DNA from: Nansenia antarctica
Lineage: Eukaryota; Chordata; Actinopteri; Argentiniformes; Microstomatidae
Assembly: GCA_963989245.1 (NCBI GenBank)
Contig: OZ022348.1
Coordinates: 32,731,454-32,795,453, forward strand
DNA length: 64,000 nucleotides
Direction: 5' to 3'
The notes under the pieces were generated by a model. That model saw nothing but the letters and a program-made list of their open reading frames with translations, ran no database searches and had not been told where the DNA came from. Position 1 is the first letter of the stretch. Each line of letters opens with the position of its first letter. This document shows positions 1 through 11,064 of the stretch, in pieces. The position numbers and the translations under genes are program-made.

Positions 1-1445
1 AATTCAGCCGTCAACCCATCCGAACCCGGACTCTTATTTGGGTTTAACCCCATGATGGCTGTCTTAACCTCCTCCACCCTTAGGTCTGCATCACACATTT
101 TCCCTTCTTCTTCTGTCACCCTAGCTTCCACTGCTTCTAATACTTTATTCATACATTCCTCATTCACACCCCCAGATGTATATAGGTCTGTATAAAATGA
201 CTGCACAGTATCCATTATTCCCACTAAGTCTGTTATTATTTCACCTTTATCATTCTCTAATTCCTTAATTTTCCCTTTCTCTTTCTGTCTCTTCTCTAAA
301 CCTAAAAAGAATGCTGTACTCCTTTCTCCCTCAACCACATACTTTGCCCTACTCCTTACTAAAGCACCTTCACACTTTCTCTTCTCTAACTCCCTCAAAT
401 CTTCCCTCACCCTCAAATGTTAAATCATGCCCTGGAATATTATCAACTCTCTCCTGTTCTATTGCTAACCTTTTCTGCAAATCCCTTTCCTCCCTCACCC
501 TCTCTTTCCCTCTCTGTTTTGCGAATGCTATTATTACAGCTTTTAATTTTTCCTTCATCCCTTCCCACCACACACACACATCACTCTCATACATCTGGTC
601 TTCCATAGCAACACTCACACACTCTCTTACTATCACCCCAAAACGTATATCTTTAAGTAAACTTGCATTAAAGCACCATGTCCCTCCTCTTCCCCCTACG
701 TTCCCCGCACCTAGCTGGAAAGACTGAGCATCGTGGTCACTAAAGGCCATAAACCGATACTCAACCTTTCCAACCAGGTGCCTCACCTCCCTCTTCACTA
801 AACACAAATCGATCCTTGATTGTCTCAAAACCCCCATCACCATTTGTCTCCTTGAAAAAACCTGTGCATCAGGGTGCCCCTCCCTCCATATATCCACCAT
901 TCCTCTTGTGCGCATAATTTCTAACAATACTGGGCGTGACGGATAATTCCTAAATTTCACCCCCCTTGTTACATCTAACCTATCCACCACCACATTATAA
1001 TCCCCAACCATAATACAATTCCCAACACATTTCTCTTTCAAAGATTCAAAAAAAACTTTTCTATATTTGTCCACATTTGGTGCATACAGTATATACAATA
1101 CAGTGCATACTCAATCCCTTGATATTCAAACCCCACTCCCACCACTCTTCCCTCATTGTCATTCATTATATTCCTTACATTGTTCACCACCCCATTCTTT
1201 ACCAAAATAGCCACCCCACAAGCATACACTGTTCCATTGCTCACATAAACTTGTCCATTCCACCTCCTTCTTACCTCCTCCATTATGTCCTCTGTCCAAT
1301 GCGTCTCTTGGAGGCATATGATCTCCTCTCTGTATGCTGCCAACACAAGCTCCATCTTCTTCCTATCTCTGAGTCCATTTGTGTTGACAGCAACAACCCT
1401 GACCATAGTCAAGACACACAAAAAAAGGAACATATACACCGCCAT
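1..1445 (-). pseudogene. LINE ORF2 (APE endonuclease and start of RT), frameshifted and cut by window edge
   Basis: The N-terminus is an apurinic-type endonuclease. The key motifs are visible: QETHW (metal-binding Glu) near 1290, GDYN near 980 and SDHD near 730. The frame changes once between the first part (1038-1445) and the second (370-1098), near 1040-1100, and again near 370-420, after which another frame continues to base 1. That last part includes KSPGSDGLTAEF, the start of a reverse transcriptase domain. The catalytic YxDD region would lie outside the window. The breaks are visible in sequence; whether they are mutations or assembly indels cannot be told here. Confidence 0.75.
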
Positions 1446-1446
1446 G

Positions 1447-2628
1447 TCATTTTCCTACCTTGGTCTTCTTCCCTCGTGCACCTTTTGCACCCCTTCCTGA
1501 TCTTGTCCTCACCCTCTGTACATCCGCATATAGTCCTTCATCTGAACCTTTTCTTTTCCCCACGCCCTCTGTTGAAGGCCCTGCCTCATCCATTTCTCCA
1601 TCCCTTACTGCGTTGTCGAGGCTGGCTCCAATCTCCTCTCTCTCTTTACCCTCCACTTCCACCGGACCAGGCCCCTCCGCTCCTCCCTCCACTTCCGGCT
1701 CCAACTGAGTCTCCTCCACCACCTCAGCTTGTCCTCCTCCCTCCGTCACATCTTCATGGCTCCTTTCCCCACCTTCTCCTTGTGTCTCCACCTCTTCCTC
1801 CTCCACCACCTCCTCCTCCTCCTCTCCCTCCATCTCCTCTTCTTCGTCCACCTCCACCTCCTCCACCTCCACCTCCACCACCTCCTCCTCCTCCTCCTCC
1901 TCCTTCTCCTTCTCCTTCTCCTTCTTCTCCTCCTCCTCCTCCTCCTCATCACTGCTCACTCTCTCTCCTCCATCATATCTCCTTCCAATGCATTCACGTG
2001 CATAATGTCCTTGTTTATTGCATTTGAAGCACACGAACTCCGGGCATTCTCGTATAACATGTCCTGGCTTAATGCACAGCCTACACACCCTTACTTGCTT
2101 ATCGTGAATCACCCTAAAGTGATCCACTCCAACCAGGGTCTCAAACTTAGTAGAATATGGCAAAGACCTCACCTCTTCTGTGAACTTCACCTTCATGTAT
2201 CGGGTCCCGTCTGCTATGTCCGTTCCCGGCCACGTCCTTCTCTTGATCGGTGACACCGCCTTCACCCCCCACGACTCCAGCCTGTACCTGATCACGTCGT
2301 ACTTCAAATATACCGGGAGATTTAAAAACGAGACCACCATCTCATCCACTGCCAAGTCCTTTCCCATTATTCTCACGTCTTTTATCATAAATCCGTCCGT
2401 GAGCTTGTCCTTCCCTCTCCTCGATGCCAGCGTGATCTCATATTTTCTGTCTCCTTTCGACCGACAGCCCTCCACATTTCCACACACCTCCTTTATACCT
2501 CGTAACATTTCCATCACAGTAATATTGCTTCCATGCTCCAGTCCCACTTCCACCGTCAAGCTTGCGTCGTACCGTTTATCCGTGTTGTTTTCATCATCGT
2601 CCATTCCGTTCGCTGTGTTCGTTGCCAT
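1447..2628 (-). CDS. LINE ORF1 protein with two CCHC zinc knuckles
   Basis: A 393-residue open frame. It carries two adjacent zinc knuckles of the form C-x2-C-x4-H-x4-C (Cys182/185, His190, Cys195 and Cys200/203, His208, Cys213), which in retrotransposon ORF1 or Gag-like proteins bind the element's RNA. They are followed by a long Glu-rich stretch made of simple (GAG/GAA)n DNA, then a basic C-terminus. The region before the knuckles is globular but not recognised further. The frame is intact, in contrast to ORF2. The ATG at 2628 is the first in frame. The Glu-rich run produces long shadow frames on the other strand (poly-Pro, poly-Leu, poly-Arg) that are not genes. Confidence 0.75.
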   Translation of the reverse strand: MATNTANGMDDDENNTDKRYDASLTVEVGLEHGSNITVMEMLRGIKEVCGNVEGCRSKGDRKYEITLASRRGKDKLTDGFMIKDVRIMGKDLAVDEMVVSFLNLPVYLKYDVIRYRLESWGVKAVSPIKRRTWPGTDIADGTRYMKVKFTEEVRSLPYSTKFETLVGVDHFRVIHDKQVRVCRLCIKPGHVIRECPEFVCFKCNKQGHYARECIGRRYDGGERVSSDEEEEEEEKKEKEKEKEEEEEEEVVEVEVEEVEVDEEEEMEGEEEEEVVEEEEVETQGEGGERSHEDVTEGGGQAEVVEETQLEPEVEGGAEGPGPVEVEGKEREEIGASLDNAVRDGEMDEAGPSTEGVGKRKGSDEGLYADVQRVRTRSGRGAKGARGKKTKVGK

Positions 2629-2860
2629 GTCGTCCGTCCTTAGAAGCCCCCGATCAGCACGAAGCTGTCGGGGTACTCAAAACCAAAAACTCGCTTAAAT
2701 ATAGATGTTATAATGTTCGCTTGTTGTTTGCCAAACTCGCTCAAACTTTTCTCAGACTCTCGCTCTCGTTCACCTTCCGCTCATGCGCATAGACGGCGGC
2801 TCTACCTCCTGCGCCACAGCCGGACACATTTTGTGGGGGACGATTGTATACAGTATCAGT

Positions 2861-3037
2861 GTGGTCTTCTGTGGCTCAGTCGGTAGAGCACGTCGGGCGC
2901 TAACAAACGCTTAGGTTGTGGGTTCGATTCCCGCCGGGACTGTATATACTGAAACATGTATGCACTCACTGCATTTTAACTGACTTTAGATGAAAGCGTC
3001 AGCTAAATGGCGTATATTGTTATATTATTATTATATT
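2861..3037 (+). mobile_element. tRNA-derived SINE, copy 1
   Basis: The copy begins with a tRNA-like head containing an A box (TGGCTCAGTCGGTAGAGC) and a B box (GGTTCGATTCC). A tRNA-unrelated body follows, ending in the motif GCGTCAGCTAAATGGC. Further copies with the same head and tail lie at 18876-19025 and 47506-47655, all in + orientation. The tail runs into AT-rich ATT repeats. Confidence 0.85.
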
Positions 3038-3139
3038 ATCTGTAATTATCTGTAGTCTTTGATGCAGAAGTTGTCATTTACCATTTACCAAGTTGTCCCC
3101 AGGCGACCTGACTAGCGTGTTTGGGTGACCTGACTGGTG

Positions 3140-3207
3140 CGGGGGGGTGTGGCGTGTGTGGGGGCGGGGGGGGGGATGGGAGAGAGTGGGTGTGTGAATG
3201 GGTGTGA

Positions 3208-3238
<31 letters not shown>

Positions 3239-3315
3239 TGGGTGTGTGAATGGGTGTGTGTGAGTGTTTGTGTATATTTGTGTGTTTGTGTATGTGAATG
3301 GGTGTGCGTGTGTGA

Positions 3316-3360
<45 letters not shown>

Positions 3361-3375
3361 TGGGTGTGTGAATGG

Positions 3376-3412
<37 letters not shown>

Positions 3413-3460
3413 TGGGTTTGTGTATGTGTGTGTGTGTCTGTGGGGAAACACAAAGGCATA
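3140..3460 (+). repeat. Compound GT/GA microsatellite and G run
   Basis: (GT)n tracts alternate with GAGAGAG blocks and GGGTGTGTGAATG words in several imperfect copies; a G-rich run lies at 3159-3176. The array sits immediately upstream of the IRE1-like exon. Long open frames across it are repeat artefacts. Confidence 0.9.
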
Positions 3461-3538
3461 ATAGTGATAATGACTCCATTTAGTTTTTGTGTCCTTTTTT
3501 AACTCCATTTTGTTTGTTGTGCCCCCCCCCCCCCACAG

Positions 3539-4174
3539 AAGAACCATTAGAGGGAGCTGCCAGCGGAGGTGCAGGAGACTTTGGGCTCCATCCCCGACGA
3601 CTTCGTGTCCTACTTCACCTCCCGCTTCCCCGGCCTGCTGCTGCACACCTACCTGGCCATGCGCTGCTGCTGCCAGGAGCGCCCCTTCCTGCCCTACTAC
3701 CCCAGCGCAGACCAGCACGCCTGGGCACGGACTCCACACACACACACCCCCGGCCCACACACACACACCCCCGGCCCGCACCCCCCCCCCCCCCCCCCGA
3801 GACACACACACCCACAGAGCCACCTCGAACACAAACCACACCACCACACACACACCCCGAGACACACACACACCCTGTCACCATGGCCACAGAGTCACCT
3901 GAAACACAAACCACACCACCACCACCACACATACACCCCGAGACACACACACACCCCGAGACACACACACACCCTGTCCCCGTGGCCACAGAGTCACCTC
4001 AAACACACACATCACCACCACCACCACCACCAGAGGCACACACACCACCACCATCACCACACACACACCCCGAGACACACACACCACCACCACCACCACC
4101 ACACACACCACCACCACACACACCACCACCACCACCACCACACACACCACCACTACCACCACCGTCGCCCCTAG
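3539..4174 (+). CDS. IRE1 (ERN1/ERN2)-like last coding exon, with an early TAG and a His/Thr/Pro-rich tail
   Basis: IRE1 is the ER-stress kinase/endoribonuclease that splices XBP1 mRNA. This exon encodes the end of its KEN RNase domain: ELPAEVQETLGS, then PDDFVSYFTSRFPGLLLHTY and FLPYYPSADQ, closely matching the C-terminus of vertebrate ERN1/ERN2 (from memory of the family). A C14 tract and CACAG acceptor end at 3538. Reading from there gives AAG AAC CAT TAG, so a TAG (3548-3550) stands where the family has Tyr just before Arg-Glu-Leu-Pro. Either the site is a nonsense change, or the AG of that TAG is itself the acceptor. After the conserved part the frame runs about 150 codons through CA-rich repeat (His-Thr, Pro-rich) to a stop at 4172. 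No other ERN exon lies in 2.8-3.5 kb, so upstream exons must be beyond base 1 or absent. It could be a gene end or an orphan exon. Confidence 0.6.
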
Positions 4175-4319
4175 CGACCACAGCACCCACACACACGGTG
4201 CCAGCGTGGAGCACCACACCCACAGAGTCAGTACCCCCTCACCCCCCTGTTGTGTTGCCCACACAACCCTCAGAAACTCTCTCTTCATCATCATCGTCAT
4301 CATCATCATCAGATTCCGT

Positions 4320-4775
4320 CCTGCCCAGCCCACCTCCACACCCAGGCCCACCTCCACACCCAGGCCCACCTCCGCCCCCAGGCCTACCTCCGCCCCTTCA
4401 GGCCCACCTCCACACCCAGGCCCACCTCTGCCCCCAGGCCTACCTCCACACCCAGGCCCACCTCCGCCCCCAGGCCTACCTCCGCCCCTTCAGGCCCACC
4501 TCCACACCCAGGCCCACCTCTGCCCCCAGGCCTACCTCCGCCCCCAGGCCTACCTCCACCCCCAGGCCTACCTCCACCCCCAGGCCTACCTGCACATACA
4601 GGCCCACCTGCACATCCAGGCCCACATCCACCCCCAGGCCTACCTCCACCCCCAGGCCCACCTGCACACCCAGGCCCACCTCCACCCCCAGGTCTACCTG
4701 CACACCCAGGCCCATCTCCACCCCCAGGCCCACCTGCACCCCCAGGACCACCTGCACCCCCAGGCCCATCTACAC
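4320..4775 (+). repeat. C-rich minisatellite (about 18-bp units)
   Basis: Imperfect copies of units such as CCACACCCAGGCCCACCT. Because the period is a multiple of three, all frames look like Pro-rich or (minus strand) collagen-like proteins. No gene is supported; it would lie in the 3' untranslated region of the IRE1-like exon. Confidence 0.85.
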
Positions 4776-4795
4776 TGGACACGGAGCCCGTCTGA

Positions 4796-5472
4796 GCCAG
4801 GCCGGCGTAGAGGAGCGATGCCTTACGAGTGCCTCTTGTCCAATCAAATGACTTTGGTCGCTCTATGACGTTGAACCCAGTCAGTGTTGCTCTCAGAGAC
4901 CGACAGCGACTTTACGAACGCAGCCCTGTGAGTCGTGTCGGGTTCTTGGGCTAAAAGATGGCGTATAATTCCAAAGGGTGTTTAATTAGAACATTGATAA
5001 AAGAATATGTTTGTTCGTTCGTTTTTCTTTGTTGTTTTTCCTGCTCTCCTCTTCTCAGTTCTTCTCCATTGTCTGGGGGGGTAGTACGTTGAGAACCAAG
5101 GAAGGTTGGCCTATAGTGTTTGGTCTGCATCACCCAGGGCCGGTCGACGGCATTAAACAGTCTCTGTGGCTGTTTAGGGACACAACCGCTAGACGAGGAG
5201 GGGGGGGGGGGGGGTGGGGGGGTTCCACCCGTCAATCAAAAACTCCCCTACCACCAAACCAAAGGGTGTCAGGGGCACAATCACTATCTGGTTTATGGCC
5301 ACCAAAGTCCTAGCACCGGGCCAGGTGTCACCCAACCCCCTCTGATACAACACCTCTGACTCTATAACCTGCCTATGTTGGCTAATCCAGCATCATCCTC
5401 CACACAAAGCCCCATGCGCTTAAGTTTATTTTAAATCTGCAGAGTGCGCATTCTGTACCCTGTGTGTACTAT
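4796..5472. other. No gene recognised; G run at 5200-5221
   Basis: Unique-looking sequence with a long poly-G stretch inside GAGGAGGGGG...GGTTCC near 5195-5223. No conserved coding frame or structured RNA was seen. Confidence 0.5.
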
Positions 5473-6427
5473 CTATGCTACAGAACCAAAGTCAATATAC
5501 CCTGTGTGCTATGGTACAGAACCAAAGTCAATATACCCTGTGTGCTATGGTACAGAACCAAAGTCAATATACCCTGTGTGCTATGGTACAGAACCAAAGT
5601 CAATATACCCTGTGTGCTATGGTACAGAACCAAAGTCAATATACCCTGTGTGCTATGGTACAGAACCAAAGTCAATATACCCTGTGTGCTATGGTACAGA
5701 ACCAAAGTCAATATACCCTGTGTGCTATGGTACAGAACCAAAGTCAATATACCCTGTGTGCTATGGTACAGAACCAAAGTCAATATACCCTGTGTGCTAT
5801 GGTACAGAACCAAAGTCAATATACCCTGTGTGCTATGGTACAGAACCAAAGTCAATATACCCTGTGTGCTATGGTACAGAACCAAAGTCAATATACCCTG
5901 TGTGCTATGGTACAGAACCAAAGTCAATATACCCTGTGTGCTATGGTACAGAACCAAAGTCAATATACCCTGTGTGCTATGGTACAGAACCAAAGTCAAT
6001 ATACCCTGTGTGCTATGGTACAGAACCAAAGTCAATATACCCTGTGTGCTATGGTACAGAACCAAAGTCAATATACCCTGTGTGCTATGGTACAGAACCA
6101 AAGTCAATATACCCTGTGTGCTATGGTACAGAACCAAAGTCAATATACCCTGTGTGCTATGGTACAGAACCAAAGTCAATATACCCTGTGTGCTATGGTA
6201 CAGAACCAAAGTCAATATACCCTGTGTGCTATGGTACAGAACCAAAGTCAATATACCCTGTGTGCTATGGTACAGAACCAAAGTCAATATACCCTGTGTG
6301 CTATGGTACAGAACCAAAGTCAATATACCCTGTGTGCTATGGTACAGAACCAAAGTCAATATACCCTGTGTGCTATGGTACAGAACCAAAGTCAATATAC
6401 CCTGTGTGCTATGGTACAGAACCAAAG
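5473..6427 (+). repeat. 36-bp tandem array, about 26 nearly identical copies
   Basis: The unit reads TATGGTACAGAACCAAAG followed by TCAATATACCCTGTGTGC. Apart from the first copy (GCTACAG in place of GGTACAG) I see no differences between copies. The period is divisible by three and no unit contains a stop in three forward frames and one reverse frame, so several 300-residue open frames span it. There is no spacer variation, so it is not CRISPR. Confidence 0.95.
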
Positions 6428-6487
6428 CTCAGGTTTTCATTTGTTTACCTTGCCACGTGGATTAGTTCACCTGTAAATGCAGACAGT

Positions 6488-6592
6488 GATCTTACTGTGT
6501 TTACACATGGTGTTTCCATGGTGATCTTACTGTGTTTACACATGGTGTTTCCATGGTGATCTTACTGTGTTTACACATGGTGTTTCCATGGA
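6488..6592 (+). repeat. 35-bp repeat, 3 copies
   Basis: Three direct copies of GATCTTACTGTGTTTACACA followed by TGGTGTTTCCATGGT. The array lies 60 bp after the 36-bp array. Confidence 0.9.
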
Positions 6593-7034
6593 GACAAAAG
6601 CAAATGCAAGCAGTGGACATTTCTTTGGATGTTCAGTTGTTAAAAAAACAAAAAGAAACTATTCCCAGTCCTATCCTATCCCCAGTTGGTAAACACACAA
6701 CGTTTGCTGTTTTGCACTGTATGTGTTATGGTAGCACTAGCAAAAGAGTCAAGTGTAGCAGAACCCCAGAACAGACGGACACAAGAGGCAAACTTATAAT
6801 AAAAGGATTTATTAAAATGAAGGACAAAAGAATAACCCTACTCTAACGGGGCCTAAGTGGGGGGAATGTGTGGATGCCAGAGAACTGGATAATGTAAATG
6901 AGGTGTGAGTGGAACTGTACTCTATGTGTCTGGGTGTGAGTGTCTAGCGTGCAAAACTAGTGTGGTGTAGATATGTAGATGAGTGAAGTGTTGAAATATG
7001 TACGTGTACTAACCAGTCCAGAGCAGAGAGGGGG

Positions 7035-7215
7035 AATAGTCGGCAGGCAGGCAGACGGGGGGGTTAGGCAGGAGGAGTAGGCGGCAGGCAGGCAGGGGGT
7101 TAGGCAGGAGGAGTAGGCGGTAGACAGGCAGGGGCATAGGCAGGAGGGGTGGTCGTTAGGCAGGCAGGGACATAGGCAGGAGACGTAGTCGATAGGCAGG
7201 CAGGAGGTCTAGGCA
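7035..7215. repeat. AGGCAGGCAGG-type minisatellite
   Basis: About five imperfect copies built on GGCAGGCAGG and TTAGGCAGGAGGAGTAGGCGG. No gene is recognised in the surrounding 6.6-7.7 kb. Confidence 0.75.
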
Positions 7216-7799
7216 GGGGGAGGCAGGTTCCTTTGGGGAGCGAGGATCAACAAAGAAAACAACTACGGTTAGCAAAGTACCAAACAAACAAAACTCTGAA
7301 GAGAAACTACTTGAACGAGGAGAGAACAACAGGGAGAGCCAAACTACTAACCACATGGGTCAAAATAATCAAGCGTCGGAGGAAGGTTTCTGGGGCTCTT
7401 TATAGGGCTGCCTCCTCCTGAGTTGATAGCTGGACCCAGCTGTCTCCACTTGAGCCTGATGAGGCTCAACGAGCGCCAACGAGGCAGGAGGGGGCGGAGC
7501 CGAAGAGGGATTCACAACAGTATGCTTTAAGATAGTGCATCACCTCACACAGGCTGTGAGGTAGGATGTCAGGAAACAGCATGTGACCTACTTTACCAGC
7601 AACATACAAAAGACCTTTTTGTCAAGTGTATTTATTGTCTAATGAAAAAGCTACTGCACCATTTTCAGAAGGAAATGCACTGTAGGTAACACAGTCAGGT
7701 AAGATGTAACACGGAATGTCTTAGCAAGTGGCCCTCTCTTAACCTCAGTTGAAGAACTTGGGAGGACAAAAGAAAGTCAACAAAGGATCAGGCCTGGAC

Positions 7800-7925
7800 T
7801 TTGATCCTTGGGGGGGGGGTGATGTGGAGCTGGCCCATGGGGGGGGGGGGTGATGTGGAGCTGGCCCATGGGGGGGGGGGGGGGGTGATGTGGAGCTGGC
7901 CCATGGGGGGGGGGGGGGGTGATTG
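7800..7925. repeat. Minisatellite of G runs joined by a fixed linker
   Basis: G runs of about 10-15 bases alternate with the linker TGATGTGGAGCTGGCCCATG (about 3 copies). Each run is G-quadruplex-prone on the + strand. Confidence 0.85.
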
Positions 7926-9340
7926 AAGTGTAACATGTCGAATTATGAGCATTTGAGGAGTCTTGTATTTTATTTTTGTAGTCCTCATCCCATCTTTTAG
8001 ATTTTTTTTCCTACACGTTTTTATTACTATGAATTGTCAGTAATGATATGACAGACACTATGCCTTTAATTTATTAATTGTGATCTTCTTTTTTTTGGTT
8101 TTTTTGTTATGAGTGGAATAAACTTTACCTCAGGTGGAGTTTGTATTGTGCACACCCCAAAAATCTAAATAGTTTAGTGTATTTTGTTACACAGTGAAGC
8201 TTTATCCGGTTTTAGAAAAGAGGGCTTTGCCGCGTTGTGTATGTTGTACATACTATATTTGGTCGATAGAGCATTCCCAGGAGTCGCCCGTGGAGAACAG
8301 CGCCTTGTCATGACTGTTCTCCGCTGTCCGAACTTTATATGCAACAACAGAGTATCCTCGGCCTAATGTCTATCACTGTTCAGCTTTTGCAAACATCATG
8401 TCATTGTTGGAGTGAAATGGCAAATAAAGGAGCATTTTATATCTTTGTGAATGTATTCATAACACCGGGTGTTGATTAATATGTTGGGGGGGGGGGGGGG
8501 GGCAGTTGGGGGGGGTGATGCGCAGTTGTCAATGGTGACTGTCTCTCCTTTCCTCAAAAACGAAACTTACAGTGATTCTGACGAGGAGGGAGGAAGAGGA
8601 GGGAGGGACAGGACCAGATACCCGGGTTTTATTTCACTCTGAACTCTGATTGAACGTCACGGAGCCGAGCTGGACGGTTCTGGTCAGATCAGCCTTCTAC
8701 CAAAGACGTGTCGTGCATTTCTGGCTAAAACTATCTTGCGGAAATAACAATCGATCAATTCAATGAGGTTCGTATACAGAATGTACAGTATATATAGAAG
8801 TATACCATTTGCTGTATCTTGAACCCAGCCGGTTAGATATCATATATCTCTGCTGAAGCATTTCTGACCGACAGAGAAAAGCAAATGAATGTGGTGGTTT
8901 GTGTCTTATGTAGTTGTGTTGGATATGTTTTCCTAGAGGAGATCATAATGTCCCGCCTGAGTCTCAGATTACAGCTCGTCTGTTTATGGTAAGGCTTTTT
9001 TGACGACAAATCAATTAATGCAATGCTTATTGTGACATATCATGCAACAACTATATAGATGTCAATACTTTAGTGTTGTTGTTGGGATCGCGTTGAAAAA
9101 TATTTTAAAAAAATGTATTTCCAAAAGCGGTGGGAACTCATTATTCATTCTGGTCGGCTAAAAGGGTTTCTGCACTTAAGTGCATTATCACACGGGTGAT
9201 GTTAGGCTTAGGGACAGATTCACACCTGTCATTTGGTCCGATTCAGACTGGTTCGATTCATATGTTACTTGTTGCACTTGCGATTCATGTTCACACTGCA
9301 CTCTTGACAGAGCTGCTGATCTTCAGGTCTGCTGTGGTTA
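7926..9340. other. No gene recognised; G runs near 8484-8516
   Basis: Mostly AT-rich sequence with one pair of poly-G runs around GGCAGTTGGGGGG. Short open frames exist but none shows a domain, splice pattern or compositional support. Confidence 0.5.
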
Positions 9341-9720
9341 TGAGTGGTTATGAATGGTTATGAGTGGTTATGAATGGTTATGAATGGTTATGAATGGTTA
9401 TGAGTGGTTATGAGTGGTTATGAATGGTTATGAATGGTTATGAGTGGTTATGAATGGTTATGAATGGTTATGAATGGTTATGAATGGTTATGAGTGGTTA
9501 TGAATGGTTATGAGTGGTTATGAATGGTTATGAATGGTTATGAGTGGTTATGAATGGTTATGAGTGGTTATGAATGGTTATGAATGGTTATGAGTGGTTA
9601 TGAATGGTTATGAGTGGTTATGAATGGTTATGAATGGTTATGAGTGGTTATGAATGGTTATGAGTGGTTATGAATGGTTATGAGTGGTTATGAGTGGTTA
9701 TGAGTGGTTATGAGTGGTTA
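9341..9720 (+). repeat. 10-bp tandem array, 38 copies of two variants
   Basis: The unit is TGARTGGTTA. Each of 38 copies is either TGAGTGGTTA (G) or TGAATGGTTA (A), with no other change visible. Reading the variants in order gives GA GAAAGG AAGAAA AGAGAA GAGAAG AGAAGA GAGGGG. The period is exactly 10 bp. Confidence 0.97.
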
Positions 9721-9993
9721 TGTCTGAATGGTTGGAATTTGTATCTATCAACTTTTGAGAACTATTCTAATTTTCTGACAAAGCGAGTTCACCATCAATG
9801 TCTAATGTTCACATGCATTGACGGATTCTACAGCTATTGGCATGAGCATAAACTCCTCGCAAGCCGATTTATCTTAACGTGAGGGCATGGTGAAATAGCA
9901 TTTTGTGTATTCTTAATGGAATCTAGGATCCGATATGATCGATAGTCACACAGGGATGAGCAAAGCATTGTCAGTCATTATTAATCATGAAAT

Positions 9994-11064
9994 GATTTCA
10001 CACCTAGGCCTTCAGTGATGTCCGACACAGTCCTACCTGAATTATTCTACCTCTTAATACCATCATTATGACGCCATGGCTCTAGAAACTAGACAGAAAC
10101 ACAGTATAACCGGGCGTTGCATCACCTTAACATAATCAGACAAGTACAACAGAGTTATATTAATATTTCCGAAGCATTTTTAATCAATAAATCCGCATTT
10201 ACAATGAAGAGTGTTAAACTAACATCTTTAAGATCGCTTCGCTTGGATACTGTCAAAACTTTTAAATAAAAGGCACTTTTATCGTCAAGAAACGTGACAA
10301 AACAATTCAACAAGTCTCCTTGAGTACTTTTACTGCACAGCTGATTCACGTGCGCCACCCACGTAATCTCCACATCTCTTGCAACCTGCAACAGACGCAT
10401 CAAACATTTATTTTATAAGCCTATATTTGTCATTTTAATTACCTATATATTAATTCGTTCCGTTTCATTCATTCCGTTCTCTGATAATGTCTATCTTTTC
10501 CTGGAAAGTTCTTCTAGAAAATGGCGTTGTTTTAAGATCTGCCACCACATCTGCCTCTTCTCCCCCTTCAGCCATTGTAGCTGATTGTAGACGGTATAAA
10601 GATACGCAAATTACCTTGCTACGCATCTCAATAGTGCGTATCCAATCAAAAGACGTGCTGGGTGCTGACATCAGATTGAGCCTTACAGCAGGCGCCGTTG
10701 TTGATTTTGCTCGCCTACTCTAAATCTACGTAGGTTTCCATTAGCTACGCCACAGGTGTTCTCGTCCAACGTTAAGTTACAGGTCGCCTTCGCGGCACCG
10801 TCTGTTGTGCAGGCGGGCAGATTTGGGAGCCCCCTAGCAACACATTTTGATTGGATAAAAGCTCTAACATAAAGGCCAGCCCTCCAAATCTCAATTGGAG
10901 ACTGGAAGCAGCGCAACCAAGAGGAAAGCTATGAAATGAAGAGAATAGACTATGGGGAATCATTAATACATATTTGTGGAAAAAATATATAAAAATAAAA
11001 TGTATATTCTGATGATGTTTAGGCCAGCAGAGAAGGCCTTGCTGGCCCTGACGGCACACCACTG
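9994..11064. mobile_element. hAT-type DNA transposon remnant, copy 1
   Basis: Homologous to the element at 29501-30616. The right end carries the terminal inverted repeat, which on the reverse strand reads CAGTGGTGTGCCGTCAGG. The left end lacks the matching CAGTGGCGGG terminus and begins inside the element at ATTTCACACCTAGGCC, so it is truncated. Minus-strand fragments resemble a hAT transposase N-terminus, such as RRTFQEKIDIIRERNE near 10465-10520, but no intact transposase is present. Confidence 0.75.

Larger units (their letters stand above)
1..2860 (-). mobile_element. Tx1-like (L1 group) LINE, 3' part beyond window
   Basis: A minus-strand non-LTR retrotransposon with two open reading frames in the usual order: a zinc-knuckle ORF1 (1447-2628) followed by an endonuclease/reverse-transcriptase ORF2 (1445 down to the window edge). 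The ORF1 stop and the ORF2 start are one base apart. About 230 bp upstream of ORF1 (2629-2860) look like its 5' untranslated leader, but the exact 5' end is not marked by a clear target duplication. The assignment to the Tx1/L1 group is from the look of the CCHC ORF1 and the early RT residues, and is moderate in confidence. The element is broken by at least two frame changes in ORF2, so this copy is probably inactive. Confidence 0.8.

Noticed and set aside
2868..2945. True tRNA gene
   Set aside because: A and B boxes are present, but the cloverleaf is not closed, the sequence continues into a SINE body, and further copies exist in the window.
4384..4782. Collagen-like Gly-rich frame on the minus strand
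   Set aside because: Reverse reading of a C-rich minisatellite; no signal peptide, splice sites or non-repeat flank. The true collagen gene here is COLQ.
5473..6427. CRISPR-like array
   Set aside because: No spacers: the repeats are directly abutting and the genome is eukaryotic. Same reasoning for 28302-28735 and 35735-36512.
5444..6559. 371-codon repeat protein frame
   Set aside because: Caused by a stop-free 36-bp unit; all three forward frames and one reverse frame are open equally.
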